Assembly: GCF_026151205.1 (NCBI RefSeq)
Contig: NC_087072.1
Location: forward strand, 19,622,103-19,686,102
Origin: Bolinopsis microptera
Taxonomy: Eukaryota; Ctenophora; Tentaculata; Lobata; Bolinopsidae
Length of the DNA: 64,000 nt
Reading direction: 5' to 3'
Shown here piece after piece: positions 1-30,849 of this stretch; within the stretch, counting starts at the first letter, position 1, and each line of letters opens with the position of its first letter. A model generated the notes under the pieces. The model had not been told where the DNA came from. It saw only the letters and a list, made by a program, of their open reading frames with translations, and ran no database searches. The position numbers and the translations under genes were made by a program.

Positions 1-392
1 ACAAAAATTTTCAAAAATTTGTTCAAAATTTCACACAACATACAAGGGGGGAACCCTTGTTTTCAGATAAAAAATTTTTGAAAATAATTTCCTTTAAATC
101 TTAAAATATTAGTACTAAAAGTTTCGTCTCGATAAGCTGATTACGATGCCATAATATTTATGTGATAATAACTGAAAATGTGAAAGTTATAGGCCAAAAA
201 CTAAAAATTTGCGCGAAAAAAGCACGCGCGGCGAACAAGCGCCATGTAGCATTTTTAGCGAAAATTGCTACACGGTGGATTTATTTTATTCACATTTTTA
301 GACAACTTTTGGTACCAAATTTATCGAAATCGGAGAAAAAAAGTTCTGTGCTCGCGCTTGGCGCTTATTACACTGACTATTATATATATATT

Positions 393-900
393 TTTTATAG
401 TCTGCCGCTCTTTCCAGTCAATGTTCAGTGCCATCCTCAGCATTCTCGTATAACATCCATCAATACGTTTTGCGAGGGTCTGGCTGACAGTCCATGTTTC
501 AGAGCCATATAGAAGGATGGACTCGACTGTAGCCAGGAACAGTCGTATCTTGAGATCGCTACGCATATATATCCGACTTCCATACAAGCTTCATCTGGTG
601 ACACGCTCCCCATGCCTTAGCTTTCCTCACTTCGAAGTCCTTCTCCGAACTCTTCATTCTACTACCCAAATATACGAAGTCATCGACTTTCTCAATGTTC
701 TTCCCACTCCCAGCAACCAGAGTCGGGTTATCATCATCTCTTATGTTGATTCCCATGTACTTAGTTTTCCCTCGTTGAGGTGGAGTCCAACTGAGTTGGC
801 CGCCAGTTCCAGACTCCTGAGGAAATCTTGTGCCTCCGCAACACTATCTGTTATAAGAGCAAGGTCGTCAGCAAAGTCCGCATCAGTGACCTTGATGAAC
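393..900 (-). pseudogene. RTE-type LINE reverse transcriptase fragment, 5' truncated and decayed
   Basis: Minus-strand reading in more than one frame gives DADFADDLALITDSV (the F-A-D-D catalytic box of RT motif C), then KVDDFVYLGSRMKS, then KIRLFLATVESILLYGSETW and RIDGCYTRMLRMAL. This order is typical of the RT C-terminal half of RTE-clade LINEs. The copy begins abruptly near 900, so the endonuclease and RT fingers are absent. Frame changes near 560-590 and 750-790 mark it as dead. Similarity fades at the AT-rich stretch around 375-395. Confidence 0.82.
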
Positions 901-984
901 TTTATTAGCGACGGTTTTATTGCTAATATTAATCAAATTGATTCGAAACAAAAATTGTTGCCAAAATGCACGTATTTTTGCTGA

Positions 985-1176
985 CGTCAGCAATGACAAA
1001 TGAGCAAAGCTCAGACCCCCCTAGCTCCCCGGCCCTCGGTCAGCATTTTCAAACCCCCTCCCCCTCGGCTGCTGACGTCATATGTTAACGCCATGTGGCT
1101 ATGTGTAAAACTGATTATGGAGGGGGAAGGTGGAGGGGTGAAAAATTGATTACGTAATATGTGAACGACCCCTAAG
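985..1176. mobile_element. MITE-like fragment with G/C tracts and a GAACGACCCC end
   Basis: Sequence ends in GATTACGTAATATGTGAAC followed by GACCCC, with a purine tract (gagggggaaggtggagggg) just inside. This style of end resembles non-autonomous DNA transposons I recall from many invertebrates. A matching left terminus is not visible. It abuts a perfect 14-bp palindrome around TGACGTCA at 979-992. Confidence 0.4.
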
Positions 1177-1189
1177 TAGCGCACACTGG

Positions 1190-1262
1190 GTCCTTACTGG
1201 GCCGCGCTCAGCCTGTCATTCCGCCGAATCTCTATTGTTTCTCTATGTTTATGAACATAATA
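1190..1262 (+). repeat. Dispersed repeat, copy 1 (inverted partner at 49957-50035)
   Basis: The segment with GGGCCGCGCTCAGCCTGT and CCGCCGAATC recurs in inverted orientation at 49957-50035 with roughly 80% identity by eye. Family unknown. Confidence 0.6.
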
Positions 1263-2838
1263 GCCTAAACTGGTCCTTGGCAGATTGGCGTCGTGGGACA
1301 ATGTTGCATGTTGAGCACGACGGTCACGCAGCAGCTAGGCAGCTGCAGGATGACGAATATAGAAGCCTAGACGGGGATAATAATTATATTACAAAACAAT
1401 GAAAACACCCGAATAACTGTTCGCTTGATAGTTGTTTAATATTTACAATTGACACAAGTCTTACTAAGTAGATTCACAAAGCAACAATTAAACGAACTTT
1501 CTAGCATGAGTCATGGAGAGATGGGAACAATTCTGGATGTTAAAACCAAGGTGTTACTGTTAAGGAGCTCTATTATGAGTCACAGAGAGAATCAAAGTGT
1601 GATTTTAAGTTTAAAATTCAAGTCGGCAATATATTTACTTGAGTATATGCATGATCTGAAAATGGAGTAATGCCAGTACATGGTGATAATTACAAATGCT
1701 ATGAGTGAGTCAATAATTAGGGAGTAACTGATATCAGATATTAGCATCATTACAAAATAGAGTAGACATTAACGCTACCAAAATAACACTATAAATGATA
1801 AACGTTAAATTCAAATAAATCTATTTAATAAAGGGTTACTTTGTCGCATTTTTTGAGGTATTTTGATCATCCACGAACATGACAAATCTCACTCTTAGAG
1901 CCAATCAATTATTACAATTTGTCATCAACCATTAATATTCATCGCATCCCCTTATATCAGACGTTTTACAGTCATTAGTGGACGACGGAATCGAAATTCA
2001 ACGAGTAATATTTGGGATTCCTATAATAATTACGTTAACTTAAAGTATTAAATAATCTCATATATAGCAAATTCCACACCACAATCAAACATGCCTTGAA
2101 ATTTTGAGGCTTTCGAAAAAAAAAACGGTCGACAAAAATTTCATCTTAAGCTCAAGATTAGCTAAAGTAGGAGAAGATAAACCCACAATCGCAGAAGCGC
2201 TCTTCATCAGAGACTAGAGATATACATGTCACAGAAAATTCTAAGATTTTCCTGACAACCACTAAAGATTACACTAAGAATTATATATGTAGATTACATA
2301 TTCGTAATATATAATGTATAGTTTGTAGATAGTAAAAACTTGAGATGAAACTGTCCGTAATTCCATAGCAGCGGCCATCCGAAGACCATGGCAACCAAAT
2401 AACTTTATATTTGAGGGTATGCACCTCTTTACGATACCTGAGGACAAGATATGGTTACTATCGTTACTAATACATTGTATTGGTCGCAAAAATGTTGCTC
2501 ACTAAAACATTGGCCACTTAAATATCGGTTACTAAATTACTTAACTTGAACATTTAACCCTAGAGAAATACATAATGACAGCTCCATTATAATAACATTG
2601 CCTATCACGTAAATTGCTCTCCCAACTTAAATTTACCACCGGTTGCTCTCAAAAATACATATCAACTCTCATTTTAGGCTCGATTTTTCTGTCCGAGAAT
2701 TGTATTGCAATTAATATTTGGGTTCAGAAATGGCTAATGTTTACTGGTGGCTAATTCCCATGGTGGACTCATCATCTTCCATAAGATTGGTTGACCACAA
2801 AATGTTCCCCTTGATAATGAAGTATTATATATACAGAT
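1263..2838. other. Gene-free AT-rich stretch
   Basis: Short open frames only, none with a recognisable motif. No repeat or RNA gene seen. Confidence 0.5.
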
Positions 2839-2840
2839 TA

Positions 2841-3715
2841 CAAGGTGGTCCAAAAGTAACTGCCCACATGCAACCCTTTAATAAATCACGTAATTCTTCT
2901 TAGAATTGCACAGAAATCTCAGAGATTATAGATATTGGTCAAACTTAGATTTCCTGAAAGTTTCGTTAAATTTAGTTAATTACAGTGGGTGTGGCACGCC
3001 ACTACCTCCTTTTCACTATATCACCATAAAGTGATAACGCTTTCAGCTATTAACTTCAAAGTTTCTAGACACATTTGATTTGATAATTGAAGTGCGTTCC
3101 CAAAATTTCAAGTTGGTTGTTCACAATTTAACCGAGTTATGACCCTTTTAAGATCTTACAGATACGTGATCCAGCACTCAATCAGTGATATCTTCACTTA
3201 TAGGACAGCAACCGAAGCGCGGTTTTAAGGAACGTCACTATCACTATCAGTATTAACTCAAAGTGATCATATCGTCATCCACAAACATGCTCGTTACCGC
3301 CTAATGAGGCTCAATGTTGCTCGCTAGCGAATAGCTCCCGATGAGATTACTGATTGGGTAACGGAATGACTGATTAAGTGCCAAGTTCACGTATCTGCAA
3401 TATCTTAAAAGAGTCATAACTCGGTTAAATTGTGAACGATCAACTTGAAATTTTGGGAAAGCACTTCAATTATCAAATCAAATGTGTCTAGAAACTTTGA
3501 AGTTCATAGCTGAAAGCGTTCTCACTTCATGGTGAAATAGTGAAAAAGAGGTAGTGGCGTGCCACACCCACTGTAATTAATTAAATTTTACGAAACTTTC
3601 AGGAAATCTAAGTTTGACCAATATCTATAATCTCTGAAATTTCTGTGCAATTCTAAGAAGAATTACGTGATTTATTAAAGGGTTGCGTGTGGGCAGTTAC
3701 TTTTGGGCCACACTG
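2841..3715. mobile_element. Palindromic mariner-like MITE with very long terminal inverted repeats
   Basis: The left arm (about 2841-3190) and right arm (about 3380-3715) are near-perfect reverse complements of roughly 340 bp each. Both ends read GGTCCAAAAGTAACTGCCC or GGCCCAAAAGTAACTGCCC and abut TA (2839-2840 and 3716-3717), as expected for Tc1/mariner target duplications. There is no transposase frame. The unique centre is about 190 bp. Transcripts would fold into a long hairpin. Confidence 0.88.
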
Positions 3716-4076
3716 TACTAGTATAATATGGAGTATGGACCAATGTAGCAATATTGTAATTAAGCCTTGTAAATGAGAGGTTGAACATTTTGGCTTGATG
3801 ACAACTCCTCCGGTGGAAGATTATTAGTCTACTAACTACATAGCTTTCAACTCTCATCAATATCATTTCCAATAGCCGGTGAAAGATTATGGCTTACAAT
3901 CGGTGACAATATTAGAATCAAATTATGAAAATAGTACTATTGAATGTTAAAATATTAGTATTAAATATACTGGAAAAAATAGTATTAAGATATGACAAAT
4001 GGTAAAACTGCATGCAATAGTGTATCAGTATAGTGTACATATTAATATAGTAATAGTATAATAACGTTACCTCTCG

Positions 4077-22391
<18,315 letters not shown>

Positions 22392-23436
22392 CCCTACCTC
22401 TACAGCTAGAGAGATAATTGGTTAGATTTTATGGTATTTCAAGTACAAAAGCAAATATGTAGTTCTTAAATAACAAATAAATCGGTGTTGTTGTTGCATG
22501 GTAAGCAATGATAATTATCTCTCAGTTAAAGTGAAGGCAGTTTATTGCACAGTCAAACAGAGGCGCGATTAAATCATTGATAAGCTAAATCCAATTCTTA
22601 AATAAAGATTGGAATTTTTAACATGCTCGATTTTAAACATAAACCTGATCATAACAATTTTATTCTGGCAAGCCGGAATGGCTCATTCTAATGGATTTAA
22701 AACTAATCTGGAACATTTTAATGTTTATTTTCTAATAAAGTATTTTCTATAAATCAAGAAAATGATTTCATATCTGCATCGTGTGGAAATTATTTCTGGA
22801 ATCCGATAAAACCTTCATTAAAGTGGAGATAATATAATTATCAAGAATATAACGGTCGAAAGCAATGACGATTTAATAATTATCCGCACATGTTTCCAAG
22901 TACATGACGGTATTTTGTGAGGTGGTAAGCAATAACATATAAGATTGTGTTACTGTGTAATAAAGTCATAATAAACGCATCAAAAATTTGAATCCACAAT
23001 TCATCAACCACCAAGCAAATCATTGTTAAGCACTAAGCAAGCAAAACTATTGATTTTATAATCCATGAGGAAACAGCTCTGGTAAAAAAACGTGGCTCAC
23101 ATAAATTAAACGTGGCTCACAGGTTAACGGGTTGTTGCGGTAAACCCGAAATGTATAACTATAAGCCCCAGAAAAGCAGTACAGGTCCCTCACCTGAAAA
23201 TAGCGTAAGTGTAGGTGACGTCAGAATCCACGGTTGCCAAATGCCGATTATAAAAGCATAGCTGTGTCGTTGTGTACAACATACCTTTCAGTGCCGGCAC
23301 TGGACAGAGTGTACCGCCGATCATTGACAAAGCTAGAACCGTATTACATAATTATATCATATAATTAGCTATCTCATGTATTATTAAGGTACAGGGTAAC
23401 TAAACAGGCTGTGCAATAGGAAGATGCCTACTGATT
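22392..23436. other. Upstream region of the calcium-sensor gene
   Basis: Probably holds the 5'UTR and promoter. A CTGTAG acceptor-like site lies directly before the start codon region. No TATA box or CpG cluster stands out. Confidence 0.35.
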
Positions 23437-23917
23437 GCCTAGCTGCCTGTCTCTCTTACAGTTCAACATGAGATGTGCCTAGCTGCCTGTCTCTCTTACA
23501 GTTCAACATGAGATGTGCCTAGCTGCCTCGCTCTCTTACAGTTCAACATGAGATGTGCCTAGCTGCCTAGCTCTCTTACAGTTCAGCATGAGATGTGCCT
23601 AGCTGCCTGTCTTTCGTAAAGGTTCAACATGAGATGTGCCTAGCTGCCTGTTTTTCTTACAAATCAACATGAGATGTGCCTAGCTGTCTGCTCTCTTACA
23701 GTTCAACATGAGATGTGCCTAGCTGCCTAGCTCTCTTACAGTTCAACATGAGATGTGCCTAGCTGCCTGTCTCTCTTACAGTTCAACATGAGATGTGCCT
23801 AGCTGCCTCGCTCTCTTACAGTTCAAAAATCAACATGAGATGTGCCTAGATGCCTCGCTCTCTTACAGTTCAACATGAGATGTGCCTAGCTGCTTCGCTC
23901 TTTTACAGTTCAACATG
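23437..23917 (+). repeat. 40-bp tandem repeat
   Basis: About 12 monomers containing TGTGCCTAGCTGCCT and CTCTTACAGTTCAACATGAG. Small indels occur near 23620-23690 and an extra CAAAAAT insertion near 23825. Confidence 0.96.
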
Positions 23918-26900
23918 TTCCGTACAGCCACAATTGTGTTTATTGGGCGAAGAAAAGAGACCCTCGTGTGTATCACAACAGCACAACATGAAAATATACA
24001 ATTGGCCTGTGTGCTTGTGCAATGTGCATAACAGATACTGGCAGTGAGCAGCTCTACTATTTTCACCTTGTTGCTTTTTAAATGTAAAGCAAGTCACGTT
24101 TTGCAGGTTACACCTTAGCAAGCATATAGTAGTATCACACAGTTGTTAATATTAACAGTCACGGTCACGTCATGGACTAGCAAATCACGAAGGAGGAGGT
24201 GACTCAAATGTGTCATGATACAGCCACCCAACTCAGATAACCACCCAACTCTCTGTAACGACCAAGCAATGTTTACCCACCACCCCGCCCATGTTCAAGT
24301 TCAATTATATTTCGATTATATAACATTTCGCAACACAAATGATTATTCAATAATTTAGATATATATATATAAAATGGTGCTTCTTATGTGTTGCGGTTGA
24401 CAACGATAAATACATATAAATTATATATAATCAAATAATTGATCTAATAAAAAATCATAAATTTGCAGTATGCGAACATCTTTCAGAAGGTGGTCACATT
24501 TCTTTCTACTTTGCAAGTTTTGGAAGCCGGACAACGGGACAAAAGCTTTAAAAATGGAAACAGAGACCGAAATAGTCGTGAACTGTTAACAGAGTCGTTC
24601 ACAAAAATTCGTTTGATCTAAAAATGTTCAAGTCAGAATGTACATCACGTACAAGAACAGCAGGGTTTTGGTATTTACACACCTGAGGCCTAAACGAATT
24701 ATTATTTTTTTTCATATATTCCCATTAGAAGTAAAACAAAAACATGCATACACAACCCAATATCTTGTGGAACAAGCTGTCGAGTCACGCAATACAATAT
24801 CCCTAACAAGCATCCCAAATTCTGGATAATATATTAGCTGCAGAGCTAGCTGTGGGGCGTGGACAGATCCAGGTTTAAAAGTTTAAAGTTAATTTGCCAA
24901 AATGTGCATGTAGCTCAACACCGCTATGGTATAAAGCCTGTTTATGTCATAAGGTACACCGAGAAGTACAAGTAGTTTGATCATTAAAGCCACGCCGTTT
25001 AAACCAACTGTGTGTTCTAATATCCGACTATTAAAAACTCTCTCCGAACGGAGCTGAACTACCACAAGCTGAATAGTTCTAATTTTACACTTCTTTAGAG
25101 CTACTGCAGTTGTAATAGTTCATGCTAATTTTAGTTCACGCTACACATTCATTCAATAAACTAGAACTACGGGAGGAAACTCAATTCTAACTTCAGACTT
25201 CTAGAAGTTATAGGTTCGTGAAAAGGAAATAGTTAGTAAATTTGTAGCCTGGTCACCACTGCAACACTACAACACTACAACTTTCTACAGAACGCCGATT
25301 TGCTAAACAGTGCACAATGTTATCTGCTTGTTTAACCCTCAATGACTGCCCTCATTCTAAAGTCGACCGGGGGCAACATAGGTCCAAACAAGACCCGAAC
25401 TGAAAGGAACCTTCAACTAAGAACTTTGCAGGATCTACACGCGAGACCAGTAGAGATCATGAAACATCCTGCTACTGCAATTATACATCACCAATAAAAC
25501 TTCTGGATTCAGTTAATAGACTTGAGCAGAATATCTTTCTAGACTGTTTTATTGGATATGATAGATTCCCACGTGATAAATTAGCCAAAGATAGTAAAAT
25601 AGCTACACAGTACATATTGGTTAGTGAACAGATCTACATAGTAATTTAGTCTGGAGTTTTGAACCAAATAAGACTGGAAACTAGCTAACTCACATGGTAT
25701 TAGAATTTTAAAAGAATAATAGTTTAAACTACAATGTCCCAATAAACGGTATCAATATGATTTACATACATAGTACCTGGAACTATTACCTATTAAAGTT
25801 ATGTAGAATGGTTACACAGTGTATAGTACATGGTATAGGGTTCCCAAAACAAGTACCCATGAATGCATTAGACAGGGTACACTGTACAGAGAGGGGTATC
25901 GTGTTTACTACAGCGACTAATAAGGATATAATGATTGACAATTGACATTGTTTCGTGGTCATGTTAACGGAGCAATGATAAATGAGAGGACAGGAATGAA
26001 TTGATGGCTGCAGAGGTGCAATTCAGGCGCCATCTGGTGCATTCCCCTTCAATCTAGAGACTAACACTGTGAGTGTTGGAAAATCAGCGATATAATATGA
26101 AGTAACACATAAACTGTGTATATCAGATCAAAGTGTCAGGAGAAAATCGAGGTTTACGTTGTAAACAAACACACTAGGCATAATAGCAACATGTAAGATG
26201 TATATTCTGTTGAAAGAGAAAGGGCACGCCCAAAGAGTAATACTGCAGTTTCGTAATACGCCATGGAAAGAGCTAATGTTAGGTAGCCGATAGGACAAAA
26301 GACGTGACTCAATGTCTAGACTTTTCTATGTAGCAAAATATAGTACTAGCAGTGAGCTGTCAGCTGCAGATACCAAGTTGTAGCAGCAGACCGGTATGAA
26401 ATAAATCAATATTTGAGGTAGTGTAATTATTTTAAGAACATTCTGGCAGACAAGGTAAAGAAGTGGCTTGTTAAGATTGTTTAGAGTTGACAATGGACAT
26501 CGTATGGTATCTCCCGGGTCTTACACAGTGTTTCTGTAAAGATAAGAGTAAAAAACGAGCGCGTAAAACTCAACAATAAAACTTTAGAGTGAAGTATTGA
26601 GAAGGTGTCCGAAGTCTAGACACCAGAATACCAAATTACTTGTCAACAGTTAGAACTCACTTAGACTGGTATTGCTATCATTGAAATCACTTCGTCACCC
26701 GTACCAGGAAAACGTGTCTACCACATTTAATACAACAACTATCAAAAACTGCGCTGTATTCCGTAAATACTGAACTAAATACTAAACAGGTTAATGGAAA
26801 TTAAACTTCCAGAGATAAATGAGTTAAAAAATTAAAAGGCTGCAGCAAGCTCAGAGTTCTCAGGAAGCTCAGAGTTTTCAACCATATTCCATGGACATCG

Positions 26901-27709
26901 ACAACTGGAGCATATATTATCTCCAAACAATTATAATGCACTAAACTCTAATGTCAATCACATAATAGCAGATTAGTAATGCCTACGGACGTAAATATCT
27001 GTATGTAGAACAGTCTCCACTCTCTGTGCCTTTAGAATAAGTAGTCCTGGAAGTACGTGGTGGTGGTTCCAATTCCTCGTTTAACTGGTCGTTTTAAATG
27101 GTCGTTTTAAATTTAACTGGTCGTTTTAGGAGCACTGGTAGGGCATGTGCTGTAAATTTTATAACTATTCTCCAGCATTAGAGGTAATTGTATGCCGTTG
27201 GAGTTAATATTCAACCACTGCAATTATATTCAATAAGAACCCCCGACATCAACCCAATTTTATTTGTCGGATTAAATCCGCAGAGATTTTCATAAACATG
27301 AGTGCAGACTATAGGAGCCGTTCTGCCTACCGTACATGAGTCCACTGAGGCTCACACAAACTATAGCATTTTACAACTAGCACAAGTTCCTGACACCGTG
27401 AGGATGATGGACGGCCACCCAATACAATTCCCGTGACATACAGTTTATAAACCCAACAAGCAACTCATCAAATAAAAGTGACAGCCCAGTGCAACTGTAA
27501 GAGCCATTAATACCAATATTGCGGGATATCATCATCGACCGTGTATAGGACTGACGACTCTGATGCCTTGATGTATGACAGATCACGTGCTGGCACCGTC
27601 GTCATTGTAAACAGTTATATATGTGTAAACTGTAAAACCAGAAGGGTTGTCGGCCAGGGACCTTATTCTGATCTGTGTAGTGAGAACTGGCAGGTTCCCC
27701 AATTACCAT
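23918..27709. other. Gene-free AT-rich stretch
   Basis: Only short frames without motifs. A local triplication of ACTGGTCGTTTTA-like units lies near 27080-27130. No transposon ends found. Confidence 0.45.
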
Positions 27710-27886
27710 GCCCGAATTTTGCCCGAGATGTTCCCGAGATGTGCCCGAGGTGTGCCCCAGGTGGTTCTGCCCGAGGTGTGCCCGAGGTGTGCGTTGTGCC
27801 CCAGGTGTGCCCGAGGTGTGCCCGAGGTGTGCCCGAGTTTGTGCCCCAGGTGTGCCCGAGGCCAGGTGTGCCCCAGATGTGCATCG
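27710..27886 (+). repeat. 11-bp GC-rich tandem repeat
   Basis: Imperfect copies of CCCGAGGTGTG in otherwise AT-rich DNA. The 11-bp period rotates through all frames and creates cysteine/proline-rich false peptides. Confidence 0.93.
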
Positions 27887-28258
27887 GCAGATTACCGAGT
27901 TATCGAAATCTGATAAGAGAAAAATTTAAAATATAAACGAGAAGTAGTCACGTATTATGTTCGAAATGAGCCACTGCAAAGAAATAATCTGAACTTATCT
28001 TAAAAGGCTGTTCCTGAAATGATCTATCTGAATTCTGAAACCTGAGCTGTTTAGAAAGATTTAAAGCTGAGGATTCCAAGTTAAAACGAGAGAAATAGCT
28101 CATTTTTCGAAACACTTTGATCATGACACAGACAACTATGTGTTACAAATTTACTCTTTTCAAAAAGACGATGATGGAGGGGGGTTCTCGTATCTAGGGA
28201 TGTGAGACGTACGTGCCAAAGGCATGCAAGGGGAGTGAGCCGATCAAGTGTTCTTAGC

Positions 28259-28265
28259 TATAAAT
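28259..28265 (+). promoter_or_regulatory. Possible TATA box
   Basis: TATAAAT 40 bp upstream of the ATG at 28305. With AATAAA at 28722-28727 downstream it brackets the small FLYWCH-like frame. Confidence 0.4.
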
Positions 28266-28304
28266 ACTGGAAGATGATGGACAAAAGTATCGCATTCTAT
28301 CAAC

Positions 28305-28520
28305 ATGCCTACCTTCTCCAAATGCATCTGTGGTCGGACAGGATGTCAACAGCTACTCGACTTTGATGGATACATCTACTCCCGGAAGAAGGACAAAGAT
28401 TCAGCCCTCAAGTCTGCCTGGCGGTGCACCAAGCACTCTGTTCCTACGAAGTGTCATATCACCCTCTCAGACACCCTCTCAGACAATAGGTCATTACTGA
28501 CTTTCATATCGACAGGTTGA
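28305..28520 (+). CDS. Small FLYWCH-like zinc-finger protein, possibly partial
   Basis: 71 residues from an ATG in good context (CAACATGCC). LLDFDGYIYSRKKDKDSALK then SAWRCTKHS and a further cysteine match the FLYWCH pattern (DGY-x-Y, WRC, C). The terminal H-x-H pair is missing before the stop. Such domains occur in host regulators and in MULE-type transposons. A TATAAAT box and an AATAAA signal flank the frame, arguing for a short transcript. It could equally be one exon of a longer gene or a transposon relic. Confidence 0.42.
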   Translation: MPTFSKCICGRTGCQQLLDFDGYIYSRKKDKDSALKSAWRCTKHSVPTKCHITLSDTLSDNRSLLTFISTG

Positions 28521-28727
28521 GTGTTGGTAAGACACCCGCTAAGAGGCGAAGGACTTGCCATACCCAACTCCACGATATCTGTTCTTTCTACTCAACATAC
28601 TCTAGCAAGATCGAGTATTTTTATTGTAGCCTCAATGTCTGGGCACGATATTTAGTAAACTATAATTGATGTATTCAGTATTCAGTATTCAGTATTATAT
28701 ATTCAGTATGTAACAGTATTCAATAAA

Positions 28728-30757
28728 TTTGATTAATTATCCTACGAAAAAAATGTGTATTGACTTGCTAATTTAAATCAAAAGTACTATAATATAAAGC
28801 TATGATAATACAGACTACAGAGTTGACATGTGAACTCTACCCTGGCCCTGTATCTAGCCCATTTCTAGGTCAGTTAAATTCTACTGATGGATCACATCAC
28901 TAATTATACGTCACTAATTGGTGATTTCCGGGATTGATATAATTGTAAACCGTGTCACATCTCCAAAAGTGAGATAATAACCCCGTTAGAAACTAGATAG
29001 GTTACCTAAACCATCATCAATCAAATCAGTGAAGTAAATAAACAGCTGGTACGAATTTACTTAAGTATTTGTTTAATAGTCCCCCGTAAGATTGATTACG
29101 AAATGAGGGTCAACCTCAAGATTAATAAAAGGATTCAAACCTATTTGAGCCTTGAGGATATCTTCAAATATTAACAAAATTAGAAGTTTCCATGAACATA
29201 GCTCGAGTAACAACTCAAGACAACGCAATCAAATACGAGATTGTTGTTCGTGATTACTTATAGACTTGATATTTTTTCGCTAAATTTAATGATATAATCT
29301 GCATAAATGTAATTTAATAAGTATGAGCGTTTTATCGATACTTTAAAGGCTATAGAATGTCATGAAATTTAATTTAAGCTTAATGATCTTCTACACAAAG
29401 ATGCATGCTGATTTTACGGAACAGCATAGGATAAGTACTTGCAGTGCCTACCGCTTATAATAAGGGCCACGTAATAATATGCAGACTCAGGAATATGCAG
29501 ATATGAGTTAAAATGACACGTGACAAGCGTTAAAAGGAAAATTTTTCTCCAGAAACAAAAGGTAGCAATTTTAAACACAATATATAATAAGTTTGCAACA
29601 GGTACAGTGTGTCTACTGTTGACCAAGGCTAATGCTTCAGATACAATATGTTCCAAAACACTGCGTCTTGACAGTAAAAGCAGGCAACCCTTGAAAATCG
29701 AAAATTTGAATGTACGGTAGTAGAACGCACAAAGAAAATCGAATATATCAGATGTACAGCATAGTGCAGTGCAGTATTCTGAGGAAAGTTAATGGAGCAA
29801 TATCGGCACGTGTCGCCACGTACCAGTGGAATTTATCTGCTGAAGGTGCACAAGGTGTACTTACTACTAGTGGGGTACAGTTCCCTTCCACTCCTGGGTT
29901 AGTTCCGTTAACACCAGTGCAAACAAGGTACTAACTACTAGTACAGAGAGAACGAGGTACTAGCGCAGAGATGGAGGTACTAGAGTGTAGTGTTTGCCCA
30001 GATAACGTTAAAGACATACAGGCACATTCCGGCCAACAAGAGAACAAGTCAGCTCACCGGTACACTGACACAGTCCAGTTCTACATTATTAAACACTGTT
30101 CTGTTAAACGCTCTAAATTTGCCTTTTCTTCGGATTTTCAGAACCCTACAGACCGCTGCACTTTTCTTAATTTGCGGTGTCAGATAGGGGTGAGTTAGCA
30201 ATCCATACATATTTTGTGCCTGAAGAATGTGTAAAACGACAGAGAAATTTAATTCTGTTGTTGGTTTAAAGTGTAACTGAAAGCGCTGCATATTAACTGA
30301 ATTTTTAGAATAGTCTGTACGATAGATCTCACATCGCCTCTTTCTTTAACTGCTGACGAAATTTAGAAACTTAAGTTACTAAGCTAACTGGAATGTGCAA
30401 CAATTTCTCGACTATTTGATTTGCATCGGACAAGACGTCTGGTCAGGCAGGTGACGAAATTTGCAATGAATCGTGTGATACAAGTGAGAAATCAACAAAA
30501 TTTAACGAACGTTAACACAATCAGGCATTGGCAGAGAGGAATAGCTCACACTACCACAGTGCACAGGTGACGTGAAGTCGAACCGGAAATCCAGGCACTT
30601 GAGCAGAGTATGTACATTGGTCAAACCCACCTAATTATAAATAGCCCGCGAGAGTGGAGCTAAGTGGCTGCGGGCTAGAAATGAGAGAGCGAGGAAACGG
30701 TTAGACTGCCGGCCATTCTACCGGACTACTCTCTCTTGAGATCGCAATTAGTAAATC
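28728..30757. other. Gene-free AT-rich stretch
   Basis: No recognised gene, repeat or RNA. Open frames of 60-80 codons around 29.4-30.3 kb show no motif. Confidence 0.45.
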
Positions 30758-30759
30758 AA

Positions 30760-30849
30760 ACACGAAATGTCCAGCACACAACACGAAATGTCCAGCACAC
30801 AACACGAAATGTCCAGCACACAACACGAAATGTCCAGCACACAACACGC
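30760..30849 (+). repeat. 21-bp tandem repeat, four copies
   Basis: Units contain CACGAAATGTCCAGCACACA, nearly perfect. Confidence 0.95.

Noticed and set aside
23437-23917. Direct repeats with a ~40-bp period considered as a CRISPR array
   Set aside because: There are no variable spacers; the whole 40-bp unit is repeated, in an animal genome.
27541-27936. 131-codon Cys/Pro-rich frame
   Set aside because: Several overlapping frames on both strands are all open because of the 11-bp repeat.
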